From NCBI RefSeq assembly GCF_029784155.1, contig NC_073693.1:357569825-357633824 (forward strand): DNA of 64,000 bases, read 5' to 3'. The translations under genes were made by a program, and so were the position numbers. Under the pieces are notes generated by a model that worked only from the letters and a program-made list of their open reading frames with translations, ran no database searches and had not been told where the DNA came from. Shown in pieces: positions 42,440-54,579 of this stretch (position 1 is its first letter; each line of letters begins with the position of its first letter). The DNA comes from Uranotaenia lowii. Taxonomy: Eukaryota > Arthropoda > Insecta > Diptera > Culicidae.

Positions 42440-45400
42440 TTTATGACGCGTTTTGGGATCCTCGCAATTTTTGCAAATTTGTCATTTTTTTCATTTCTAA
42501 CAATTATTTTCCTTTTTTTTTTCATCTTTTTCATTTTTAGTTTTTCTTTCAGTTGTTTTTATAATTGTGGTTTTTCCATTGTTTTTTTTTTTCTATTTCG
42601 TTCAAATTACTTTATTTTCTATATACTTCGTAATGTTGTCACCTTTTTTACCGATCAGATCCATCCAAACTTTGTTCTCGAATTGAAAAAAGGCTTAAGC
42701 TAAACTATCAGTGTGTGGTCAGCGTCAGACAAACATTCTCTGCAGCAGGGAAAAAAACTTCATCACGTGCCTCGAATGTTATCGTAATTATGTCGTTTAC
42801 AGGAACGTGCCTCAAATAGCTGGTATCTTATAAATAAAAATACCACAACAAAAGAACACCACTTCCAATATCATGTTTGTTGACACACGATAAACGCGGC
42901 ACAAAGTAGAATGGCGATAAAAACAAACATACGACCAACATATGTCCCATGTAGTAAGTATGTTGGGCAGCTGAAGTGTTTTTCTTTTCATTTCTTTACG
43001 GTTCGATTCCACAGCCATCAGTTGTTGTTTGTTGTTATCTAGAGCAAAACAACGCGACAACCTTAGCAGATTTGTAAAGAAAGAATGTCTAAGTTGTTAA
43101 GCAATTATCACCCAAGCGAAACGGTGAACCCAAACAAAGAACCTATAGTTAGTGTGTAACATAATATATCTTCATTATAGTAGGTTCTATGAATGGAAAG
43201 GTTACTAACCCAACAAAAGAGATAGATTTTCACTGCCTTCAAATTTACTTAGCATATCTGAAAGATTCACTGGAACAAACAGCTCTAAATTGAATAAACT
43301 TTCCAAAGAGCTCCGAAGAAAACATCAAAATGGGTAAATAACCCACTGAGTACTGATCAAAAGTTAATCGAAAAAAACGAGGCGGGAAAATACACGTGTA
43401 ATCTTACATCCCTGAAGCCGACATCAAGAATTAGAAAAGAAAAAATAAACAAACCGAGCACATGGATTAAATTTCCCATCAACCAGGAAATGAGATCCAC
43501 TTTTGTGTTTTGCCTTCAACTACCTAACCCAATTTATTCTGGTCTCGTCTTTCTATTTCTCACACTCTGGAACATCGGTGAGTGGAACACACTTTTACTT
43601 TCGAGACTTTGAAATTAGTTTCCGTTTTGTTACCTACTGAAGGTTTTCTTTCTGTTTGCTAGTCGTCTCCTTATTGTCTAGCAAATTAAGGTGTACAATT
43701 CTGTGTCGAATGCTCCGGTGAACGTGTAGTTTTAGGTTGAACTCAATTTTCTATATGAACTATTGTTGACAATGAGCTGAATTCGTCGCAACTGTTCAGT
43801 GACCAGAATATTTTGATGATCTCAGACATCCAGGGTAAATAAAGAGTTGAATTTACATGTCAACATTTGGAAGAATCGAGACCCACTTTTTGTTCAAATT
43901 GCACTTTATAATGAATTCTGAATTGAAAATTATAAAAAAGAATTTAACATTTGTAACCCTATTTTCAAAAGTATAATTTGAAACAAAAGAAACTACATAT
44001 TTTCCAATGGCGACTGTCAAAAAAATAAACGAAATCCCTCGCCAAAGTCTAATAAGTCAGGGCAGTGTTCGCCGAGAAATCAAAATATTGATAAAAATGA
44101 CAAAAAATTACAACAATTATTTTGTGTCATTTCTGTGTCATTTTTGTAAAATTATTTATCAGTTTTGTGAAATTTAAAAAAAATACAGTTTGTCTTTTTT
44201 TATCATTTTTACACTTGGAACGGAAGTACCTTTCATTTCGAATACACTTTTTCATTTACGTTTTTTTTTTATTTAAAAACAAACATTACAAATACTCATG
44301 TTTGCTATATCAATTTTGCATGATTTATGAGTCATTTTTGTGTCTATTGGCTTAATTTTTGTGGCAGAATTCTGATGATAAAACACACACATATAGAATC
44401 TCAGTTGAACTTAATGTTTCTTTGGAGAGCTTTAATTTACTCAACTCTAAGGCGTACATCTTCCAAGGATTTGATGGCTAGCATCTTACAAATGTCAAAA
44501 CTATGCAAAAAATCCATTTCCGGCAGACAAAAAGTGTTGCCTGACTAGTAGACACCGAGTAAATAACTAATTATGATCAGTTCCAAAGATCGCAATCTGT
44601 GCATCCGGTTTTTACGTAATATGACAGATGTGTTCTGATGGACAAAAAAATTCATATTAAAACCGGATTTAACAGATCAAATTCTTCGAGATGCCTACTC
44701 ATGAAAAGGTTCTAACCAGATTCCAATTGCTTTTTCCAGGTGAGTTTGTGTAAAATATCATGATTTTGCAAAGGTTTTGCTTCTGTGATAAAAAAAATAA
44801 ATCAATACATGACTAAAAAAAGTGTGCAAAGATAAAAAAGAGATTTTATGAAAAAGTTAGAGTATATCTTGAAATCATTGATAAATTTTTTTTTTATATT
44901 TTTAAAATTAAATGTCATTATAACACCTTCATTTCCTCCATAGAAAGTTTTTCGATCAAATGAATAGTTTTAAAAATATACACGTTTGTAACTGCCCGGA
45001 TTCTAAATGATCATAGCCTTAATGTTATATAAATGTAATGATAAATTGATACAAATAAAGAAATATTTAAAAAAAATCAATCTCACCACAGTCCCTCCAT
45101 GGCCTCGTGTTGAATATTTATGACGTCACGCACGCGATTTGTCCTCCTCTGCGGTGCGTTCTTTACACATTTTTCAATCGAAGCAACCCAATGCTTTCGC
45201 ATGGTAGATTGCTTAAACCCAGGATAGCTCGATTGTTTAGGTATACTACTCCGTTGCTTGCATATGTATTAGTAGGCCAACCAAAAAATAGTTATAGAAA
45301 TTCCACAGAAATGTATGGATATTTTTTAAAATGTTAGTTTTTTTACAAAACTACTGATTTTAAAATTCTGCAAAAAATATAAAAATGATCACTAAAGTAT
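42440..45400. other. Long non-coding stretch, no gene recognised
   Basis: AT-rich. A small satellite remnant (aaaatgacaaaaaatt ... gtcatttctgtgtcattttt) lies at 44093-44150. A perfect CRE palindrome TGACGTCA lies at 45121-45128 within a GC-richer patch (45090-45160). The frames at 44122-44355 and 45107-45337 show no family signature. Confidence 0.4.
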
Positions 45401-45404
45401 TTAA

Positions 45405-46900
45405 CCCTCATCCGCATTAGGGTGTCATTTTGACACCATTGCAAGTTTGAAGGCTTGTAACTTTTTTCAGAAGCTTCAAAATACAAAAATTTCTTCGGGG
45501 ACCCTAAATGAATTCAAAAGTTCTTCAATATTGCATCTTTACTTTTTTTTTTTTATGGACGAGCCCTGGAAGCCTGGGCAAAAAAACTCCCTTTTCCGAC
45601 TTTGGGTGTCATTTTGACACCACAAAAGTAAAATCTATTTAAGTCGTTTGAATTATAATGAACTTTATGAAAAACTTGTATCAATAGAAACCTTGTAATG
45701 TCAGTAAAATATGTTTAGAACATTATATACAGCTAAAGTAACAAGTTTTCTCGTTATTCAGCATAAAAGAAAAAAAAATCCGAAAAAACATGCCTCACGA
45801 AAACTGCTGTAGTTCATATGTTACACGTCCAAAAAAATATTTGCCTTATGCATATGAAAACTGAAGTTAATGCCTACATCATGAAGACAAGAAATATTTT
45901 TAAAAATTTTTTTTAATGAAATGTTCACAAAAAGTTTAAAAAAGTGGTCTAAAAAACCTACTTTTCATTCGATTGCTAGTAAATACTGTTTGAGCTATGG
46001 TAGAGTGTTTTAAAAAATATCACGCATCATTATTTCGTCTGTCGGCTTCGCTCTCTGCCCAAATCACCACCCACCGTACCTACTCGGAGAGCAAACAAAC
46101 ACGTTTTGCTGGACGCGCTGCTTATGGTTCTAGAAATTCAGGAATGATTTTACGTTTATAATTTTCATATTTTTGTGAAATCTCACAGCGTGAATTGTTG
46201 CACCTCACTAGAATGTAGATGAAATTCCCTTTTCAATGGATATAGTTTTGATTGCTTCAAACGGCGAGAAAGCACTGAAAATCCGGGTACAACATGACGG
46301 AGGACCACAAAAACAGATGAAATTTCAATTTCTAAAAAAATTGCGCAAAGTAGTGAACTTTGAAAAATTCAAGTAATTTCAATTTTTGATGCATCTAAAA
46401 TCTAAAGACAGCAACATGTTAGAATTTCAATAAAGTTTGTAGTCATATTTTTTTTAAAACTCTACCATCGCTCAAACAGTATTTACAAGCAATCGAATGA
46501 AAAGTAGGTTTTTTAGACCACTTTTTTTAACTTTTTGTGACCATTTCATTAAAAAAAATTTAAAAAAATATTTCTTGTCTTCATGATGTAGGCATTAACT
46601 TCAGCTTTTTTATGCATAAGGCAAATATTTTTTTTGACGAGTAACATATGAACTACAGCAGTTTTCGTGAGGCATGTTTTTTCGGGTTTTTTTTTCTTTC
46701 ATGCTGAATAACGAGAAAACTTGTAACTTTAGCTGTATATAATGTTCTAATCATGTTTTACTGACATTACAAGGTTTCTTTTGATGTAAGTTTTGTTTAA
46801 ATCGGTTCAACACGCCAACAGTTATAACGATTTGAGCTTGTGGTGTCAAATTGACACTCCTAGTGCTGATTAGGGTAATGAAATCTAATGCGGATGAGGG
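45405..46900. mobile_element. piggyBac-type foldback MITE, ~1.5 kb, TTAA target duplication
   Basis: TTAA at 45401-45404 and 46901-46904. The ends are CCCTCATCCGCATTAG and its inverse (ctaatgcggatgaggg). The arms extend to about 46020 on the left and from about 46448 on the right and match at about 95% where I compared them. Subterminal palindromes GTGTCATTTTGACAC occur twice in the left arm (about 45421 and 45606), and a variant (gtgtcaaattgacac) occurs in the right arm. TTAA plus a CCCT start is the piggyBac signature. No transposase. The unpaired centre (46020-46447) includes a GC-richer segment of unknown origin. Confidence 0.92.
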
Positions 46901-46993
46901 TTAAAATGCATTAAGCGCTTATGTAGATGGGGAAAAAACGAAGAAGCTTTGGTCGAGTGCGGACGGAAAATTTTCTGCTGTCGGAAATTTATT

Positions 46994-47722
46994 TCGGTAT
47001 CGAGTTTTGAATACGGCGAATGCGCCAAGAACTTTGTTTTGAGAAAAACGCATTCCAAGTTTCAGAAAATAAAATCAATTTCCTATTTAGCTGCGTACAA
47101 TCATTTTCCTAAATAAGTCGCTAAAACGCTTTCAAATTGATTTAATTTTATCACCCGATCGATCAATATAGCTTTTCCGTACTAATTACATCAAAAAATT
47201 AATAAATATAACTGTGGGCCCTTTTACCACAGACTGGTCCTCTCATTTTGTTCATTCGCCAAATTGGAGCGCCCTTTTGAATTGCAGAATGACTGTTCGC
47301 CTTTTGGATCACTCATTAAAGAAGCAATATTCAAGCAAATTTCGGCTTGAAAGCGAGTCCAAATGCTCACATTAAAACATTAGCACATTTAACGATCTTA
47401 TTTGTGATCTGATTTGTGCATCTACTCGTCCTGGAAAACAAAATTCAAAAACTTCAATGCCCTTTTCTATCTCGAAATAACTATTGGTCCTTTTGTTCGC
47501 GACGAAATTTTGAGGGGAAATGGGCAAATGAACTGTGGGATTACACACTCATAAAAAAAGCTATTCGCCTTATTTAAAACATTAAATTTAACCTCACTAA
47601 AATAAGAATAATTAAAAGGAGATCATATTTTCGGATGTAAAATAAAGAGTTTAACGCATTTATGTGATTATCTGGATTTGTTTACAGTTGGCGCATTCGC
47701 CGTATTCAAAATTTGATACCGA
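46994..47722. mobile_element. TIR element, 729 bp, with TCGGTATC ends
   Basis: The left end tcggtatcgagttttgaata continues cggcgaatgcgccaa and is inverted at 47688-47722 with two mismatches. TTTATT flanks both sides (46988-46993 and 47723-47728), a possible 6-bp target duplication, though the AT-rich context makes this uncertain. The interior has no ORF. The superfamily cannot be named. Confidence 0.75.
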
Positions 47723-47728
47723 TTTATT

Positions 47729-49800
47729 TTTTAAGTTGAAATTAAATAACTGATTTGTTTAAACTTCATTGAAAATTGAGTGCATTTTGTACTAACACTT
47801 TCTGTGATGTTATGAATAGTTATAAAAATGTGAAAAGGTTTGATTCTTCAAAGTTCGTGATTTGAAAGGGCCAGTGCTACGCCACCCGGATCTTCCCTGG
47901 CCAATTTTCCAGCAAGCGGGCATTCAATTTCGAAGAAGAGCCTAATGTTCACCGATAAGATAAGTGGTTTTATATTTTATTTATTTCCAGTTGTACGAGA
48001 AGATTGAATGAACTTTAAAAATACATATTTCAAATTATTTTCACCATCCTCATTTTGCACTTGTCGTGAAATATTTCACCTCGTGAACTTCAACATCCAA
48101 CTCTTTCATGAAATCTCGTACACAAATTAACCCAAGAAAAGGCACATGGTGGAACTCCTTCCTTTCAGCTTTGAGGTTCAATTATTACGCTAGATTAGTT
48201 GTTATCCTAAGTTATCCTAACTTGAATAATAACGATGATCATTAATGAATCATTTCGATTAGGTAATGTGACGGGAAAAATCACTACAGCATGCAAGAAA
48301 TATATCTTTTATAAATAGTGTATGCTCCCGTTCGTAGCAATGTCTGGCCAAGGGTTGTTCCGAATCATCAGGCACGGAATTCCGCTTTAAGAGTGTACGG
48401 TGGTCAGTAAAGCAGAAGGTCATCGAGTGTGCGCTAATCGATCAGCGGATAGTAGGAAGTTCCCTCCCTACGATGGATACCCTAGGATTATTCGAGCCTG
48501 AAGCAAAATCCGTCTGGAAATCAGCATTGAAAGTCCTAAAGCTAAGTATTCTTTTAACTTTAACTTCTGCTTTGTCTCAGATTTGCAACAAGTTCTTCAG
48601 GTGTCTTAATTTTTGGTTTAAGATCAATGAAGTGTTTTTTTATAAAACTCCCATTAAAATTGGTGTGCACATTCTAAGACACTTATAGAATTTTTTTTTT
48701 AATATGGAAGCATGAAAAGCTTCTAGAACAGACAGTCATTAGAGAGTAATTGAGGAATTCATCAAGTAATTGAATTCGTATGCGAACTTAAGCTTGAAAT
48801 AAAGTTTTTTGCTAAATTCCTTATAACTGAAAGTTTTTTAATTTTGTAGGACCTAAAATAAAGTATCATTCATTACAAGTTGTAACAAGTCATTTTTTAC
48901 ATATTTTTTAAACTACATATACAAAAAATGCTTTCCGAAATTCGAATATTTTGCTGAGATACTGCTAAATTCCCAAAGAAAAACTGTCTCGTAGTCAGAA
49001 CATAGAAAGCTTTTGAAAAAAATTTTTACTAATTGCTACACAAAGTATTTCAAAGAATGCGAGTGATTACTTATTTGGCCAAGAAGACCCCTCATTTTTC
49101 CATAAATTGTTGTTTTGTTTCAAATCCCATACATATCGTTCGAAATTTCATAACTATTTTTGACCCTGCGTTTACACGGCTCTGTCGATTGAGGTTAAGC
49201 GCAATGTTTTACCTATTGATCTACCTATCTTGGCTTAAACCTAGCTAGGAGAAAACATACTCATAAGTCAATTATTGTGGAGCTTGGTGCCTAATTAACC
49301 AATCTGATTGAATGTTTTCACAATAAGGATAAGGTCACTTACCTAGTTTTTAGAAAAAAAATCTATCACTTCAACATTAGCTTTCAATCCAAAATTTTGG
49401 GATTCATGAATTTGACCTCTTCTTGCGAAACGGACAACAGAACCGCAATCAAGCAAGGTTCTTTCAACTTCATTCGGCAAATTCTAAACCTCCCTCAAAA
49501 CCCCTTTCCTTAAGTTTGAAGCACTTATTCCGGTGGCCATCACTGCTGTGACCATCCTTACACTTGAAGAAATCACTTATCAATTCATAAAGATTCGCAC
49601 ATTTAAAATACACAAATTATCGGAAATATTAGCAAAGCGAAAAAACGCGTCCGATATCAATCAGCCATCGCCTACTTCAATTTTAAATAAATAGGATTTG
49701 TGGAATAAAAATGTGAAACAAGTTAGTTAAAAGTATAAAACCATAGTTAATGTATTAAACCATAAAATAAAATGAATCGTGACAAAAAGTGGACATATTG
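47729..49800. other. Spacer with a possible 5' exon at 48473
   Basis: A TATA-like word (tataaatag, 48310-48318) is followed by a GC-richer leader and an ATG at 48473 (MDTLGLFEPEAKSVWKSAL, then KVLKL) in a good translation context (acgatgg). Beyond about 48545 the frame becomes low-complexity. A short segment at 47879-47965 reads GQCYATRIFPGQFSSKRAF and ends with TAA. Neither could be tied to a known family, so I do not call a gene. Confidence 0.25.
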
Positions 49801-49819
49801 CTGTGATTTGAATTTTAGA

Positions 49820-50215
49820 CTAGTGAAGTTTGCCAGATTGCCTGGTTTTATCTGGACTCACCCGGATATTTAATATAAAATTTGAAAATAGTCCAATCCG
49901 GCCCGGATTTTGCCCGGATTTATTCACTTTATTCGCCTAAACAAAAAAAAAGATTTTTGTTGTGAATGTGGGTTTTGACAGAATTTGCCCGGATATTGTC
50001 AGGATTTTAGGTCAACAATATTGAAATCGAATGTACGGATTTTGCCAGGTTTTTAGATAAAATTACCCGGATTTGTTCGCAAGGTTGCCGAAATCACAGA
50101 AAAATCTACATTTTCACAAATTTTTGAGCATATTTTCATCACAGAATCTGTGTCACAGAATTCATAAATTCAGAAATATTCACAGATTTCACAGATTTTT
50201 TAAATTTTGTACGTA
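49820..50215. repeat. Degenerate dispersed repeat: CCCGGAT-rich block and CACAGA-rich block
   Basis: At 49835-50075 the word cccggat or a one-base variant appears about seven times (for example acccggatattt, gcccggattttgcccggatt, tacccggatttg). From 50090 to 50200 words around 'cacaga' and 'acagatttt' recur. The two blocks are adjacent and resemble low-grade internal repetition of a transposon-derived repeat; no TIRs were fixed. Confidence 0.6.
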
Positions 50216-50279
50216 TTTCCAAAATTATACGATACGGATACGTGCTGAAAAAATTCTAGCCACCTTACGCTAGTGAGTT

Positions 50280-52961
50280 CAAAACTAGACAGGTTGAAAT
50301 TGCTACAAAGTGAGTAACGAGAGCAGCTTTAAACAGAGAAAAATTAAGAGTCGCGAGGATTGCTGAAAAAATTTGTGTGCTTACACGGGGATCGAAAAAA
50401 CTTTTTTAAATGAAAAACGCATTCAAAACTTAAAAAAAAATCAGCAAATCACAGAGATAAATAGCAAAATATTGACCCGTTCCGAGTCGTATTTCTAGTA
50501 AATGGGGTGGACAGCTTGAAGCTGCAAAAAAGCTAATCGATATAACTACCTTAAAATAAGAGAAACCTTCGAAAGGACAGTTGGTAATTTGCGAGTAGAA
50601 GATAACTTGAAAAAGTAAAAAAGCATGTCAGTTTGAATGCTTTAAAATGTGTGCTCTCATGATTTTTGCCTTTTTTGTTGGTAATCGTTATAAAATTTGT
50701 CGGTTTTGTCCATTTTTTTTTTTGTTTGTTTAGAAAAATTATTAAAGAATCAATCAGTTGATCATCGCTTCAAATCAATTTGTTTCGGCCTCAAATTTGT
50801 CCAACAACCGTTTTATAATCTCGTACCAATAGAGAGATACCAATGTTTAAAAATCCGACAAGCCCCAAATGATTGATGGCTCACGGAATGTCGATTCTTC
50901 CGACTAACAAGTTGTTTGCGATAGCGGGAGAAAAAAAAATTGCACGACAATCCTGACCCACGACGACGACGAATCACTGCTGCTGACATCAGCTGTTGCT
51001 ATTTTTTGCAAAAATATCTGTTCAATATTTGTAATTCATTCATATACCTACCTACAGTCTGTCACATGTGGTTGAATGGAGTTCGTTCGATTGGGTTGAC
51101 TAACCGGTTTCGCGTTTCGGGGTTTGCGCGCGCTTTCCGATAAAGGCGCCTAATGATATCATCGAAGCAGCCGGGTAGGCACTCGATGAATGACAGCAAA
51201 AGACAAGAGTGCGCTTAAAAAGCTATTGACACGAAATGTCTCGGAACCTCGCGGGTGACTCATCGCGGATCCTGGAGCTGATTTTTTAAACATGTTACTG
51301 TTCAAAAGAAGTTCGTTCGACTTGGTAGTTTGGCCTTTGGGGTTTAATGGGTTGGTACGATCACCATTCGAAGGTTCTGGTTGTCCGGGTTGTGGCCAAT
51401 CAAACAACTCCAACGACAAAGTAGGCAACGAACCTCGGACCGGTACAAGTCGAGAAAGACTTTATAGTTTTTTATTTTGTTTGTTTCTTTTAGACAAACC
51501 AACCAGCAGGCCCTGCCTACTGAGGTGAGCTCAGTGAGCTGTGTTACTATTAAATGTCATTGCATCCAAGCGGCAACCATTAATCATTTCGCTCATATAG
51601 TAGTGCTAACCATGGTATACCTTATTGATTTCGATTTTTCTTTCGACTTTTCGACCATTATCCTCCAGCAGAAGCTGAAGAAAGACAGGAAAACACAGAC
51701 AGAAATAAGCCGGACAGTTGGATCGATTTCCTACTTCTTCTTTGTGTTGCTATTTACGATAACATTCGGTCAGATGTTTTGCAATTTACTGACTGGTGTG
51801 GTGTGTACCTGAATGTATGTTGTGCTACTTTGTGAGGACAGACGTATAAAATGTACAATGTAAAGTGATTGTATTTACGGTACACTAAACTATTTTTTCA
51901 CTTCTTTCATGCGTGCGAGCGATATTTAAGGGATACTTATTTGAGGGTGAATAAGAGTCACTATTATTGCCTTTCACCTGTTGATTACTGGATATGGTAT
52001 GAGTCGTTAACAGTTCAGCTGCTGGAAGCCTTTGAAAAATGAGATCTCGAAGTGACCGAAATTGATGTGCTACATATTGCTTGTGACCTGACACACGGAT
52101 TTTCATAGATCAAGAAGAAAATTTTAAAATTGCATCCGCTGTAGGAACAAGCGAAAAGGACCAAAAGGAAAATGGGAGTTTTTAAGCCTAGTTTTACAAT
52201 GTTTTGCTTTTCACGGTTTTTGAAGCATCAGCATATAGATCAATTTTTTCACTAATCACTAATCACTAATCGTATTTCCACAGCCAGAACTTAAGTCTGA
52301 GCCCCGAAGAATAATAAAAACAAGTTATTATTCATCTTGTCTTCGTTCATGCTTTTAATTATATTAACATAGAAACATTAAAATAATTAAAAACATAAAG
52401 TGGTCGGGCCTACTGTGGAGCAGAGAACGCAGAGACGTCAGGAACAAAGATAAAGAAGAAGCGTGGACCACCAGTACCATACGCTCCGAGGGGCATTGCG
52501 CTGGAAGCACAAGCTAAAAAAGGGCCTTGTTGAAAATGGAACCTATGGAATATGACCCATCCTTCAGAGGCTGGAAATAAGTTTCTTTTACACAGAAATC
52601 TTTAAGCAAGAGTTACCATCACCATCAACATCATCAAACAAGGTATTCATCTGGACAACTTGAAATTATTAAATAATAAAAATGTGGATATTTGCTTTAT
52701 TGATTTTTGTGTACCATCATTTCTGGTCATCGACCAAGGATTAAGCGCCTTTACTCGCTCTTGAAAGTAAAAAATAACAAAACAAAAAAAATAGTTGAGC
52801 ACAACCTTCCGAGATCTTTAAGAGCTCGAAAGGTTTATTTTAGGATTTTAATCAGACACAAAGTATTTGATTTATGGTTTTTTTTTGTAAATTTAGTAAA
52901 GTTTTAAGTAAATTCAATAAATTATGTATTCAAAACACAACTTATTCATTGTGTTTTGAAC
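50280..52961. other. Long non-coding stretch, no gene recognised
   Basis: A GC-richer island at 50930-51540 contains short frames (51292-51528 and 51477-51812) without recognisable motifs. Nothing else was seen up to the direct repeat at 52962. Confidence 0.4.
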
Positions 52962-52985
52962 ACATAATTAATTGAATTTGAAGCT
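52962..52985 (+). repeat. 24-bp direct repeat, left copy (probable long target-site duplication)
   Basis: Identical to 58048-58071; the core is aattaattgaatttgaagct. The first four bases could instead belong to the CATA tail, so the duplication is 20-24 bp. Confidence 0.85.
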
Positions 52986-54579
52986 CGGACGTTGGCAGCA
53001 CTGGCAAGTGGTGAACGCGATTCTTTTCACAGAAAATTCAATATCAAATTATAAAGGTTTTTGTGTATAAAAATTCAATCTTTTGCGTGAAAACAACAAA
53101 TGAAGTGTTGGTGATGTTATTAAACGTGAAGATTAGTGAAGTTATTCGGGTGCTTTCTGGTAGTTAGTGTTTTTAAAATTTGTAATTTGGTGTTCCGATT
53201 ATGCTAAGATGACATTTTCTGCGAAGCATCCGAAGAAAGTTATCTCTAAATAACGTCAGATGGCGCTGGCAGAGCGGGGTTCAAGCCCTAACTAACGTGG
53301 TGTTGGACAACTTGGACAAACCCAAATGTTACGTTACGAGACGACGAAGCTGATTTCATTTTCATGAACAAAGCTAAGTATATTCTTACAATAGTAAGAT
53401 TAGAATATTATTGTTTCAATTTCGTTAAGGATTCAGTCATTAGTCGAGCGAGAATTTGAAAAATCAACTTTTTTATGCTATTTATGATTAATGCCAAGAT
53501 TTGTTTATTTACGTGATAATGAGAATGAGTTTTGAAATACGTTCAAGTACAAAAATTTATTTGGCATTCAGTTTTTTAGATGATTATCCGGTTAAGTTGT
53601 ATGATGACGCAGCATTTGTTAGTCGAATATGGTAAAAAAAGCTCAAAATCAAATATTATCATAATTATCGAGTTAGGTTTTGTGATGACACATAGTTTGC
53701 TTCCTGGTAATAGTGTCACGAGTTATAAAATATAAAGATAGATGGCACTGATAAGCGTTACTACTCCAAGAAGATTGTTTAACGGGCATTACCGACATCT
53801 AGGGAGAGAATTAAGTGTCTCGTATTGCCATCTTGTGACGGGTTTCGAAACAACGATTTTGAAATCGTCGTTTTTTTTCTCAAAAATAGAATGGATAACA
53901 TAGTTGTGCGTAAGTGAACACCACTCATTTATATAATTGCTTGAAATAATTAGTTTATTGTTTGATGCACATTAATTTCTATGAGCTCGATACACATCTA
54001 CCTGTATGGTAAAAACAGCACCAGTTATTAGAAAATTTACGTAACAAGTCTGCAAACTAAATGTTAAAACAAGTTTGAATTTATTATGTGTTGCTTAGTT
54101 GATGCTGTGTTACTGTTCTTGATTGCCATTAGAAGAGGATTAAAACTTTTATTACAAACATTCATATCTAATGCATTGGAAGATGTTTTACGTTACAAAC
54201 GATGAGGGCTTTTTTTTTTTATTGAGGCTTTAATACATATTGGCTTGTTGTAAATATAGATGGTGCAGATTACGGAGTATTCAGGTATGTGAAAATGTCT
54301 GCTTTTATTAAACAAAATAGTATCAGTATTCAGTTACTAGTATTGAGAATAGATTCCATAGAGCACAATACACACAGAGTTTTCTTATGGTGAGGAATCA
54401 TTGTTAAGATATCACTATGAAAGTTTACCGTTATCCTATAAATATAAGAATGGTATCGTTATATTTATATACAATATTACTGAATATGATTGAAATTTTT
54501 TCGTTTGAATTCGTGAATTAGGGTTCGAAAGGACATATCAGTGAATGCTTGAACAGCAATGTTAGCCCTGTGGGGGAAA

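Noticed and set aside
43003..43013. tRNA B-box-like ggttcgattcc
   Set aside because: No A box or cloverleaf can be drawn upstream at tRNA spacing on either strand.
32768..45128. Two perfect CRE palindromes TGACGTCA (32768 and 45121)
   Set aside because: About one 8-mer occurrence is expected in a window this size; without an associated promoter they carry no weight.
53268..53296. tRNA-like words tggcagagcgg and ggttcaagccc
   Set aside because: A-box-like and B-box-like words are adjacent instead of 30-60 bp apart; no acceptor stem.
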